The notes under the pieces: generated by a model
What the model saw: only the letters and a program-made list of their open reading frames with translations
Told to the model about the DNA's origin: nothing
Databases searched by the model: none
Origin: Mesorhabditis belari
Taxonomy: Eukaryota; Nematoda; Chromadorea; Rhabditida; Rhabditidae
Assembly (NCBI GenBank): GCA_958450365.1
Contig: CAUEEP010000921.1
Location: 1 to 64,000, forward strand
Direction: 5' to 3'
Length of the DNA stretch: 64,000 nt
Translations under genes and position numbers: made by a program
In this document: positions 9,267 through 33,300 of the stretch, one piece after another
Numbering within the stretch: position 1 is the first letter of the stretch
Layout: the number at the start of each line of letters is the position of its first letter

Positions 9267-10795
9267 ATGTCTCTTTTCGAGCAAGCTTTCTCCTTCTTGA
9301 AATGCACTCGTTGCGGAAAGTTCTGTGAGTTTTAAAAATCAACTATTGAACTGAGGTTTAACTCAGTTCAATAGTTGATTTTTATTGTAAATTGGTGAAT
9401 CAATTTAAGCTTAAATTCATTCACCAATTTACTCTTTTGCTTTCAGTCAGCTACAATGAGAAGGTGTTCTCCTGTAAGAATCAGCGCAATCGCAATTGTT
9501 TCGATTACGAAGCCGTTTGTGGAAAGTGCATGTGAGTGACTTTCAATAAGAAATATTAAGCTAAGAAGGTGCTATACGGGAGGGCCGAAAATTCTACATG
9601 CTAATTCTTGTTATTTTTGTTTCCCGTTATGTTCCACATCGAAAAATTGCTTATTTTCCTTTAGGTAACAACATTTATGAATTCAAATTAACATTATCAA
9701 CAACAATAAAACAAGAAAATTGAAGTTAGAGGATAACGAACAGCAACAAATTCCCCAGAACTCATACATCAAGCTTTGAGTATTATGCTGCCAATTCCAT
9801 AAATCTTCATAAACCCAAAGCTCAGCCTTTAATCCGTTTTGCTACTTAATCTAGCTCCATAAACGAAAGTTAGCATCTGAAATTTTTAAGCCTCTCCCGA
9901 TCCGTATAGCACCGCCTAGAATACTTGAGTGATAAGTTTAGGCGATTAGTAACGGTAGCAGCAGTAGTTTACTATTACAATTTTCAGGCACGATCATGTC
10001 GAATCGATCCACGTCATAGACAAGCAGCGCTACATCACCGAATTCGTCGCTCGTCGTCACGACATTGAGGGTGAGTGATATAGGGAGATAGAATGCTTCT
10101 GTAACAGATAGAGTTGACTTTTCAATCAAGTATTCGACTCAAAATCAATTGCTAGATCTGCATTAAGCTTGTCAGATTCAGAGTCAGATTCAGCACAGAG
10201 ATATTCTATACAAAGTAAAAGTTTCCAAAGTTCAGAAAAGATCCGTGATTTCATCAACAAGATGGAGACGAAATTCCTTGATGAATCGATTGGTCGTGTG
10301 ATGCCCAAGACCGAAACGAGCAAGGCCGACACTGCGGTGAGTTGGGTTGATCCATAAAAAACAAAAGATGATCTTTGAGTTTGTAAACTGAAAAGTGAAA
10401 ACAAATCTGAGATAGCTTATTGATTCTACAACAATTCAACTTTAGGTTGTTCCAAGCGATGTCGCGGCGTCTGTTCATGACAAATCGAATGCGAACGAGG
10501 AGAAAGATGATGATGATGAAGTGCCTTCTTGTGCAGAGACTCAATGTTAGTCTAAACATTGAAAAAAAGGCATTTTCCTAATAAAGTATATAGCTGTTAT
10601 CAAAGCAAACTATTTCCAGTTTACTCGAGACCAGTGAGCTACTTGAAGATGGTGAAGCCATCGATTACCGCCGACGAAGCCCGCTCTCTTCTCGATGATT
10701 CTTCTCAATCAATGCAACAAGTGCGACAGATTGCTGCCGACAAAGCCCGCTCTCTTCCCAATGATGAGATTCGTGAGGTGAGTAGCTTTACATGA
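9267..10795 (+). CDS. zinc-finger-like protein with acidic, Ser-rich tail, upstream of spt-16
   Basis: Exons: 9267-9324, 9447-9531, 9988-10070, 10236-10336, 10446-10545, 10620-10795 (the last read through to a stop). The N-terminus carries CTRCGKF, a second CxxxxxxxxC pair, CGKC and a following HDH, spaced like a small RING/B-box-type zinc-binding fold. The middle is rich in charged residues (EEKDDDDE), and the end carries two similar ITADEARSLLDD / IAADKARSLPND motifs. I do not recognise the family. The donor CGTGAG/GTGAGT at 10777/10778 is in phase with the acceptor at 11144, so this may be the N-terminal part of one long spt-16 protein instead of a separate gene. If separate, it ends EIREVSSFT with spt-16 about 350 bases downstream. 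Confidence 0.55.
9335..9433 (+). repeat. two consecutive near-perfect hairpins filling intron 1
   Basis: Hairpin 1 (about 9334-9383) has a stem of about 22 bp (AAATCAACTATTGAACTGAG with its exact complement) and a 6-base loop. Hairpin 2 (about 9391-9432) pairs AAATTGGTGAAT with ATTCACCAATTT around a palindromic AAGCTT centre. Together they make up most of the 122-base intron 9325-9446. Confidence 0.8.
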
Positions 10796-10796
10796 A

Positions 10797-11112
10797 TTAT
10801 TAGGCTGTCCTCAAAGTCTTTTCATTTCTTTTCATAATTCCGTTGATAAAAAACAAATTCATCAATGGTTTGCTCTAAATAAAAAGTGTTTATTGCCAAT
10901 TTTTCATCTTTTAAAGTCAATTTTGGTTCACTTTCAAGCGCAAATTCGAGAGTGAAAACACGTGTTTTTCGTAAAGAGACACCTAAAATCTCAACGAAGA
11001 AATTGGCTGAATGAATGGCTGAATTTCTCAAAAAACTTGACTAAATACCAAACTTTTTATGCTCTATCTTTTATCGATTGACACGAATATAGATTTCCTT
11101 AGCTAAAGTGTC
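10797..11112 (+). mobile_element. MITE family A, degraded partial copy
   Basis: Positions 10800-11110 follow the interior of the family A elements at 18283 and 50118 in order (AAAGTCTTTTCATTTC, the CAAATTCATCAATGG region, the GAATTTCTCAAA region, CTATCTTTTATCGATTGACACGAA). The end inverted repeat is eroded. It lies between the zinc-finger-like exons and the first spt-16 exon. Confidence 0.65.
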
Positions 11113-11144
11113 TTCGCATCATATTCATTCCTCTTTTTTTTCAG

Positions 11145-24082
<12,938 letters not shown>

Positions 24083-24213
24083 GTCAGATTATTGAACGAT
24101 CGATGGCGAATTATTTCGAGAAAATTTTGTAAACATTGTAGACATTTTAAACATTTTAAACATTGTAAACATTGTAAACCAATTTTCTAAATTATTGATT
24201 CTTTTATTCATTT

Positions 24214-24219
24214 AATAAA
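24214..24219 (+). terminator. AATAAA polyadenylation signal for spt-16
   Basis: This is the first AATAAA downstream of the spt-16 stop codons, about 130 bases after 24082, in the space between two convergent genes. Confidence 0.5.
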
Positions 24220-24345
24220 TCTTTCACGATGTTATTTTCTAACGAGAATCAAGAATTATAGACTTTTAGCTCTACTAAATTTCAGAAAATCTCTTCCAAC
24301 TAAAGCTGTATGCAAATTTAGATAAGAAAGTATACTGAAAAATCT

Positions 24346-24351
24346 TTTATT
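24346..24351 (-). terminator. AATAAA polyadenylation signal for the channel gene
   Basis: On the minus strand AATAAA lies 32 bases after the DEG/ENaC stop codon at 24383, followed by a T/A-rich stretch. It faces the spt-16 signal. Confidence 0.5.
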
Positions 24352-24382
24352 CACTTTTATTCAATCCGAATTCAATCCAATT

Positions 24383-27300
24383 TCACAATCTTTCTGGCCT
24401 TAACTCCATCGGGGGTTTAAGAGTGTTACTTGAATGAATTGGCGCCGGTTTATCCATCGGTACATCGAATTCCTCGTCGGAGAGTGAATCTCGACGTTTC
24501 TAGAGTAATGCTTGTAATATTCAAAATATTAGAAGACAAGTTACCGCAAAATAGAATGAATCTAATAGAACTCTAATAAAGAACGAATAGAACGGCTAAT
24601 AGATAAAATAGAACGGCTCCTATAGGAGCGTCGCGTAGTCAGAATGCTCAGTCAGAATGCTCAGTCAGAATGCTCAGGAATGCTCAAAAGTGACGCTGAG
24701 ATTTTGAGACGAAAATCTGGTGCAAACACAAGTCGAGTACGGCGAATACGATAGCGCTTTTAGTTTTTGCGAACGGGCAATGCTTTTAAGATTTAAGCAG
24801 GCAAGATTTAAGCAATTTAGGCATCTATTTGAAAAGCCTAGGAGTTAAAAGAGAAGCCTAAAAGTGAAAAGAGAAGCCTAAAAGTTAAAAGAGGCTTCTC
24901 TCCTTTTTTGAAACAGAAACCAGATTGTCTAGTGGATAAGGAGTTTTGCTATGAAACTAACTGCTATGGAACTTCAGCTTCTGCTATGGAAGCTTCGATC
25001 TATTTACGGTAGTGCTAAAGTTGGAGACAATTTGATTGCAAGATTTAGAAGATAAGTTACCGTAAAATAGAATGGATCTAATAGAATTCTAATAAAGAAC
25101 GAATATAGAAATAAAGGCTCCTATAGGAGCGTCGGGTAGTCAAAGGAATGCTCAGAAGTGACGGTGAGATTTTGAGACGAAAATTTGGCGCAAACACAAG
25201 TCGAGTACGGCGAATACGATAGCGCTTTTAGATTTTGCGAACGGGCAATGGTCTTCGAGATTTAGGCAATTTAGGTATCTATTTGAAAAGCCTAGGAGTT
25301 AAAAGAGAAACCTAAAAGTTAAAAGAGGCTTCTCTCCTCCTTTAAACAGAAACCAGATTGTCTAGTGGATAAGGAGTTTTGCTATGAAACTCACGTCATC
25401 TTTTCAGCTTATGGCTTCGATCTATTTAAGGTAGTGTTAAAGTTGGAGGCAACTTGATTGCAAGATTTAGAGGAATAGAACCAATTTCATCGCTCACCTT
25501 TGGGCAGAATTTCTTTCGCGTCTCATACGAGCAGAACATTCCCATGATGACGAAAAGGGAGATCACCTGGAAATGATTGTGGAAATGATTTGAACTCGGA
25601 AAATTGGATTTTTAAAGTTTTAGTCTTATTGTTAGACAGTTTTTTCTCACTTCAACGCATGAGATCACTGATAATCCAAGCCAAAGCCCGGCCTGTCCAC
25701 CGAGATCGTTAATCGCTGCAGAGATCTGAAGTCTTAGTTGTAAGGAGTTGTAGGGAGTTGTAAGTTAACTGTAAGAAGTTGTAAGAAGTTGGAAGTTTAC
25801 TGTAAGAAGTTGTAGGAAGTTGTAAGTTAGTTATAAGAAGTTGTAAGTTAGTTGTAAGTTAGCTATAAGAAGTTGTAGGAAGTTGTAAGTTTACTGTAAG
25901 AAGTTGTAAGTTATTTGTAAGTTAATTGTATTTGTCAGTAAGTTATATTAAAGCCTATCATCAGCATTTATCAAAAACCCGATTGATTAGATTTTTTTTG
26001 GTAAACATTTATGCAAGAAAGAACCTTCTGGCATCACGAACTCGAATTCTATCAAATTTCTCTGATTCTACACCCAGGTTTTCAAGAATTAAGTGCACCA
26101 GAGATGGTGCGTTTCTCCAATCAAACCGAATACGCCGAATGCTCCGTGTAGACGTTGTACTTCAAATCGGAGAAGTAGATCTGCAGAATCAGCGCGTTCT
26201 CTTGATACCAGAGTCTTAAATTTAGAGAATTTAGATCCAAATTGACATCGCTTTAATGTAAAAGAGTCTAATAAAAGCTTTAAGTTTGTTATTTTATTTT
26301 CTACCGGCAAAAGTTTAATTTTGCTCTTTTTCTCTTTCAGTTTACAGTAAGTTATCCGCGCTATAGTCTCCCAAAACCGAGAAACCCCATTTTTATTTTC
26401 AAAAGGTTATAACTTTTTATAGGGTTTATCAGTTTTTATGCTTTTGGTATCAAAAGATAGAGAAAAACCCGTAGAATAAAAATTCCGGTTTACATTTTTG
26501 TTTTAGGCTTTTGTTTCCAAAATTTTGCTCCAACAATAAAATATGGCCGAAATTTAACACAGTAAAATCACCCAAACTCGATTTTAAAAAAATTTGTCGA
26601 AGGGATTTCAAAAATTCTTTTATTTTCGGATTCAGCACATTTTTCTGCTTCAATCGGCTATTCAAACGTAAAAATCCTATAGAAAACACATTTTCGCGCG
26701 GATGTGACGCGTTCTCTTGATACCAGAGACTTAAATTTAGAGAATTTGGATAACTTAGATTCAAATTGACATCACTTTAATGTAAAAGAGTCTAATAAAG
26801 GCTTTAAGTTTGTTATTTTATTTATATTTTACCGGCAAGCCTCTTGCATGATTCCAATAGCCGTGAAATTCGTCTGTGTGTTGGCGTCGAATGGATCAGT
26901 GTGTCCATCGCATCCAAAAGTCTGAAGTTTTAAAGTAAAGTAAAGTAAATTCGGTTCGCTTTTCAATATAATTAGTGTTTAATAAAAACTATCAATAATA
27001 TTGCATACTCTAAATACCTGAGTGGCTATTTTTATAGGGAAAGTGCCAAAAAACCATGAGTGTACTGTAACTTTCTTATTGTAATGTAGCTGTAATACTG
27101 TAAGTTCCGTAGCCACTAGCAGATTTGCATTTTAAATCCCTTTAGATCATTTTAAATCTAGAAATTTTGAAAGTTTTATCAAGTAGAGAGTGACAATCGA
27201 AAGCCAAAGATTTCTGACTCATTGAGCTTTATCTGATTAGCAGCCTAACGACGGGCTTTTATCGCTGAAGTTGAGGTTTTGAGGGCAACGCATAGTCGTG

Positions 27301-30300
27301 GTGCTGTCGCATATGGTGCTTTCGGAAGCTAGGTTTTCTACGACCTACACGAGCCGGGTTCGATCCCCGTAGTCCCTTTCGTGCTTTCAAGAGCAAGCTT
27401 GTCTACGGCCCACACAATCCAGGTTCGATCCCCGTAGTCCCTTTCGTGCTTTCAAGAGCAAGCTTGTCTACGGCCCACTCAATCCAGGTTCGATCCCCGT
27501 AGTCCCTTTCGTGCTTTCAAGAGCAAGCTTGTCTACGGCCCACTCAATCCAGGTTCGATCCCCGTAGTCCCTTTCGTGCTTTCAAGAGCAAGCTTGTCTA
27601 CGGCCCACTCAATCCAGGTTCGATCCCCGTAGTCCCTTTCGTGCTTTCAAGAGCAAGCTTGTCTACGGCCCACTCAATCCAGGTTCGATCCCCGTAGTCC
27701 CTTTCGTGCTTTCAAGAGCAAGCTTGTCTACGGCCCACTCAATCCAGGTTCGATCCCCGTAGTCCCTTTCGTGCTTTCAAGAGCAAGCTTGTCTACGGCC
27801 CACTCAATCCAGGTTCGATCCCCGTAGTCCCTTTCGTGCTTTCAAGAGCAAGCTTGTCTACGGCCCACTCAATCCAGGTTCGATCCCCGTAGTCCCTTTC
27901 GTGCTTTCAAGAGCGAGCTTGTCTACGGCCCACACAATCCAGGTTCGATCCCCGTAGTCGCTATGGTGCTTTCAAGAGCGAGCTTGTCTATGGCCCACTC
28001 AATCCAGGTTCGATCCCCGTAGTCCCTTTCGTGCTTTCAAGAGCGAGCTTGTCTACGGCCCACACAATCCAGGTTCGATCCCCGTAGTCGCTATGGTGCT
28101 TTCAAGAGCGAGCTTGTCTATGGCCCACTCAATCCAGGTTCGATCCCCGTAGTCCCTTTCGTGCTTTCAAGAGCGAGCTTGTCTACGGCCTACACAATCC
28201 AGGTTCGATCCCGTAGTGCCACTCAATCTTGAGTTTTTTTAAAAATTTTAAATGGCACAACTATATTGTCTTTTGAGACTTTTTAAAAAAATGACTTTTA
28301 CTTTTTAAAAAACGAACTATGCGATGCACAACTACCGAATTCTAAGCTTAACAAACTAAAAATCATATAAATCTACTCAGGAGGAGCTGCGAACTCGCGC
28401 GGACAGACGGACGAACATACACTTTCCTTTTCTATATGTTGCATCCGTTCACGAACTAACGTTCAGATCGGATCGGATTTGGACGTCCGTTTACAAATTA
28501 AACTTATCTTTAGATTGGTTTCGAACGTCCGTCTACGAATTAAAATGGAACTTCAGACATTTTAGATTGATTTTTCTAATTTATGTTAATGGGAATTTAC
28601 GTCCAAATCTGAATAGTCATCATGTTGAACATGACGTTCGAATCCGACGTCTGAATCCGACGTCCGAATCATGTTGAACATGACGTCCGAATCCGAATAC
28701 GATCTAAGAGAATAGAAGACCGGAGTTGGGAGAATCAGGCGATAGCCTTGGAGGATTAGGTCTGGTGCGGAGTCATAGCCTAGGAAAATATAGGCGCTTA
28801 ATTTAATGATTTAATGATTTAATGATTCGGACGTAACACTTTCACATTAACATCAAATTAGCATTTAAGTTTAATTCGTAAACGGATGTCCGAATCCGAT
28901 CTGTTAGTTCGTAAACGGATGTACATCTTGGAAAACATCTTGGAAAGATTTCAGGGATCTCAATCAAGCCATCTCAAATCATTTGGGATCTCAAATTTTC
29001 AGGAATCTCAAATCATTTGGAAGCGGTTTTGAAACGAGCATGGGATCAAATCTCTGTCGCTGAGTGCGACCATCTCGTGGTCGAAGTTGCGCCAACTTCT
29101 AGAAAAGTCTCAAGCAATGAATCGAAGTGGCTTGTGACCATTTTGAGGATTTATTATGATTCTTTTTGTTGTTTTCTCTTTTTCTATTTTGCTTTAAGTT
29201 ATAAGTTTTGTTATTTAGGTAGCCAGCAAAGCCAGCAGAGCGAAAGTAACAGAACTTTCCAGCCACAGATAGCAGATCTTTATCATTCCCTGAGTTCATT
29301 GTCAAAGAAATCATAGATCTACCGTGACGATGAAACCAGCAGGCGTTGTATCGGGTATTCCGTCATCTCCACCGTTTCCATTCCCGCCATTCACTGGATC
29401 AGTTGTAGTACTCGTCCTCGTTGTACTGCTCGAAACTCCATCAGTTGTTCCAGTCGTCGATTGCAAATTTGACCACCATTCAGACCTGAACGCTTTCTTA
29501 TATTGCTATTTTGTTGATTTTACCATTGATTCCCATTCCCATTCCCATTCCCATTGCCGTGTCCATTCCCATGACCGTTATTCGATTTCGTGGTTGTCGT
29601 TGCTGGAGTGGTTGTGGGTGGAGCTTTGCTAGGGGTTTCTGGGGTAGCCGGATAGTACACAAGCATTGGATATCTAAATTTTAGCCTCTAAAGACAGTCT
29701 ATCGATACAATGTGACTATTTTGTAAAGAGAATTTATGAACTAACGTTTAGAAACTTTTAGTCTAGCATTGATTATGAGGAAAAACCCTTGATCTTGAGC
29801 TTGCAGAGCTTGCAAACTGGTGTACAAACGCTTAAAGTAAAAGCCTTACTAATTGCAAAAGTCTAAGAGCTGCTTTCATGTTCAAAACTTTATCTTGACC
29901 TGCTGAGTGATGCTGTTGCATCGTAGTGAATCTCTTCGCATCCGGGATCACAGCCACACTCCTTCAACGGATCCATGTTTGGCAACGTTTTCGTTTCTTG
30001 GCTTCCTTTCAATGAAGCCAAGCAAGACACTGAAAATTGGTTTGTTATCACTTTAGTAAGCTTAGAATGAGTAAGGGATGTGAATGAAATCAAGAATGTT
30101 CAAGGATGAAGCCAGACAAGACCAGGAGTTAGGCCACAATCTTCTGGCCTTCTGCTCAAGCCTTCTGCTCAAGCCTTTTGCTCAAGCTTTCTGCTCAAGC
30201 CTTCTGCTCAAACCTTCTGCTCAAGCCTTCTGCTTAAGCCTTCTGCTCAAACCTTCTGCTCAAGCCTTCTGCTCAAGCCTTTTGCTTAAGCCTTCTGCTC

Positions 30301-33300
30301 AAACCTTCTGCTCAAACCTTCTGCTCAAGCCTTCTGCTCAATCCTTCCGCTCAATCCTTCTGCCCTTCTGCTTACTGCTCAAGTTTTACTAACATTTATC
30401 GATCGTGCACCAGCTTTGCGAGTCGAGTTTCGGCAATCGTGGAGTCGCACAGCCGCATGCTTTCACCGTTTTCCTGCAAATTGAATACAAGTGTAACTTC
30501 ACTCTCTTTCAGAAGTCACTGAAATACATTGCTCCAATTCTAGAGCCATTATAGACCCATTTACGTTCTTTAAAACTCAGTAGCGACTTTTTGAGAGAAA
30601 TCAAACTCGCGACTTTTGAGGGAAATCAAAGAAACTCAGCTTTGGCTAGTAGAAAATCTTTGTACTAAACTTTTCTGTACATTTTCATTTAGAATTTGCT
30701 AACCGTTGTGGCGCTTTATCTGTAAAAGTCAAAAAATGGCTTTCACCGCTCCAACTAATTATAGATCACACTAATTTTTGTTTAGTTGCTATTTCGTTTT
30801 TCATTTATTTATAATTTAATTGACTTTACTTTATTGTTATTTTTAAGTAATGGAAAGAAGTAAAACGCTCTCGGACTTCGAGAAAGGACAGATCAAAGTA
30901 TATAAACACGCTGGAAAGAGTAAACGGGAATTGCTCGATTTCTGGAACGAAGTCGACAGTTACCTTACTGATCCAGCTAGATATGGTACTGGAAAATCAA
31001 CAGGACGAACTCCGCAAGTATCAAAGGTAAAAGACGAATTGATCAGGAAAGATTCTAGAAAAAGGAAAAGCCTAGTCACAAAGAGGCACAAAGTAAAAAT
31101 TCGAAGGTCGAATTTGGGGACTATGAGGAGACTGTATCAAGAATTGATCTTCAGGTAAAATTCCTAGTACAATTCCTAGTAAAATCCCTGGTTAGACTTC
31201 TAATCAATCACATGTCGCCGAATCGGAATTGTCAATTTCAATCGAATGGATTGGAATTGACAATCGAATGGATTGGGATTGGCAATCGAATGGATTGGAA
31301 TTGACAATCGAATGGATTGGAATTGACAATTGAATGGATTGGAATTGACAATCGAATGGATTGGAATTGACAATTGAATGGATTGGAATTGACAATCGAA
31401 TGGATTGGGATTGGCAATCGAATGGATTGGAATTGACAATCGAATGGATTGGAATTGACAATTGAATGGATTGAGATTGACAATCGAATGGATTGGAATT
31501 GACAATCGAATGGATTGGGATTGACAATCGAATGGATTGGAATTGACAATCAAATGGATTGGGATTGGCAATCGAATGGATTGGAATTGGCAATCGAATG
31601 GATTGGGATTGGCAATTGAATGGATTAAGATTGATAATCGAATGGATTCGAAGACTCATCCAAGCATGGATAATCGAGTTTTCCAGATTATAAAACTTAA
31701 TGGTGAGGCTATTGATTATTAAATTGTCATTTAACTTGTTTACTAAAGTTTACTGTTTACTTGTTTACTTGTTTAGCTGTTTACATGCTAACTGTTTCTT
31801 AGAAACTTTTCTTGAAACAGTTGCTCTATAAATAGTTGGATCAGTGTATAAGCCTAGTAGAACTCTAGTAGAATGATCTACTAGTTAAAGCCTGTATTTC
31901 ACCATCCGCACTTCACTTCTCAGTGTATTGATGAATGAAGAATGGTGCCAAGATAGTTAGATAATAGATAATAGATAATAGATAATAGACGATCATAAAC
32001 TCACTCCTGAATGCACCCGGAAATACAGGTGTCCATGCTGTGCTTCACATCTTTATAGTATTGCTCGGAATAAGCATGGTGATCAACACAACGACCATAA
32101 GGACGCTTGGCACGGGTGATTGATTCCTGAAATTGACTTCAAGATTAATCAAAGACTATGAAGGACTATGAAGTGGGATTGCGGCAGATTGCGGCAAATG
32201 GAATTGTTATTTACCAGTGCCTTCGATTTTTGCGATTTTGGTATCAAAATTTAGCTCTTCAATTCGGCTACACGATCATATAAAAAACTTTTCGAAAAAC
32301 TGTTGTTTAGTAGAAGAAAAATAGCCGCAAAGCGAGAGCATCAGACCTAGAGAAAAGACGGTACTTTTGTTAGGATTTCAATGTACAGTCGGAGGTTCAT
32401 GGTTCCAAAATTGGGTTTTCCAAGATTGGGAAGCAAAGAAGAGTTGAAAAGCGAAATTCTTGGCTTGTAAACTCACATAAAGCAGTCCAATGGATGTCTG
32501 AAAACCAACGCCGATATAGCTCCCATAGTTGTCCAAGTCGACGATTTGATTTCGTTCGGTCAGCAAAATTCGAGCTCCAGCCGCTTCTATACGTATTTAC
32601 AGTAAGTCTATTTACAGTAAGCCTATGTCCATCATGGATTACTGTTCTGATATTGATGTTGGACACTAGAAAACCCCACCTGAGCTTGGTAAAAAGTCGG
32701 ACAAAACGGTGACTCCGCCCGGGGTTTCTTGCTAAATTGAACTGAATTACTGTAACTGAATGGCTTTAACTGAATTACTGTAACTGAATGGCTTTAACTA
32801 AATGACCCAAAGCTCAATACTGTAACTAAATGACCTACTGTAGCTACTGTAGCTAAAAACGATTCTGAGAACCACTACAGTAACTTCCAGTAACCCAGGA
32901 TTACTTTAACTTAATCAATTGACAAGAAAAGAACGATCTCTGCGTTTGTGAAATGAATTTAATGAAATGTGAAATAAATCTCAAAGCCATACATTGATTG
33001 TCAGCAGCAACTTCAAACCAAATTTCATTCCCGATCGAATTGCTGAATAATTTTGAGAAGCAGACGCGGTATTGAACGAGAAACAGCGGCCATAGAGTGG
33101 ATCGAAGAATTGCTCGAAATCCGATCTAAACCCAATCACATGTTTGAAGTTAATTGCACTTAAACTTTCACTTTCAGCAATTGAACCCAATTCAATTTAC
33201 TCACTCATAACAAGGCTTGCTCGAATAAGTGCATTCGGTGATCAGCTCTTCAAACGAATACATTGCATCTGAGAGAGCGCTCGTGCCCAGGGATCTTCGA

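Noticed and set aside
27305..28224. CRISPR-like array
   Set aside because: The 65-bp units are head-to-tail without unique spacers, and the genome is eukaryotic.
31200..31659. Overlapping open frames of Asn-Pro-Phe-Asp repeats on the minus strand
   Set aside because: Three frames are open together across a 22-bp minisatellite in a channel gene intron, which reflects repeat composition and not coding.
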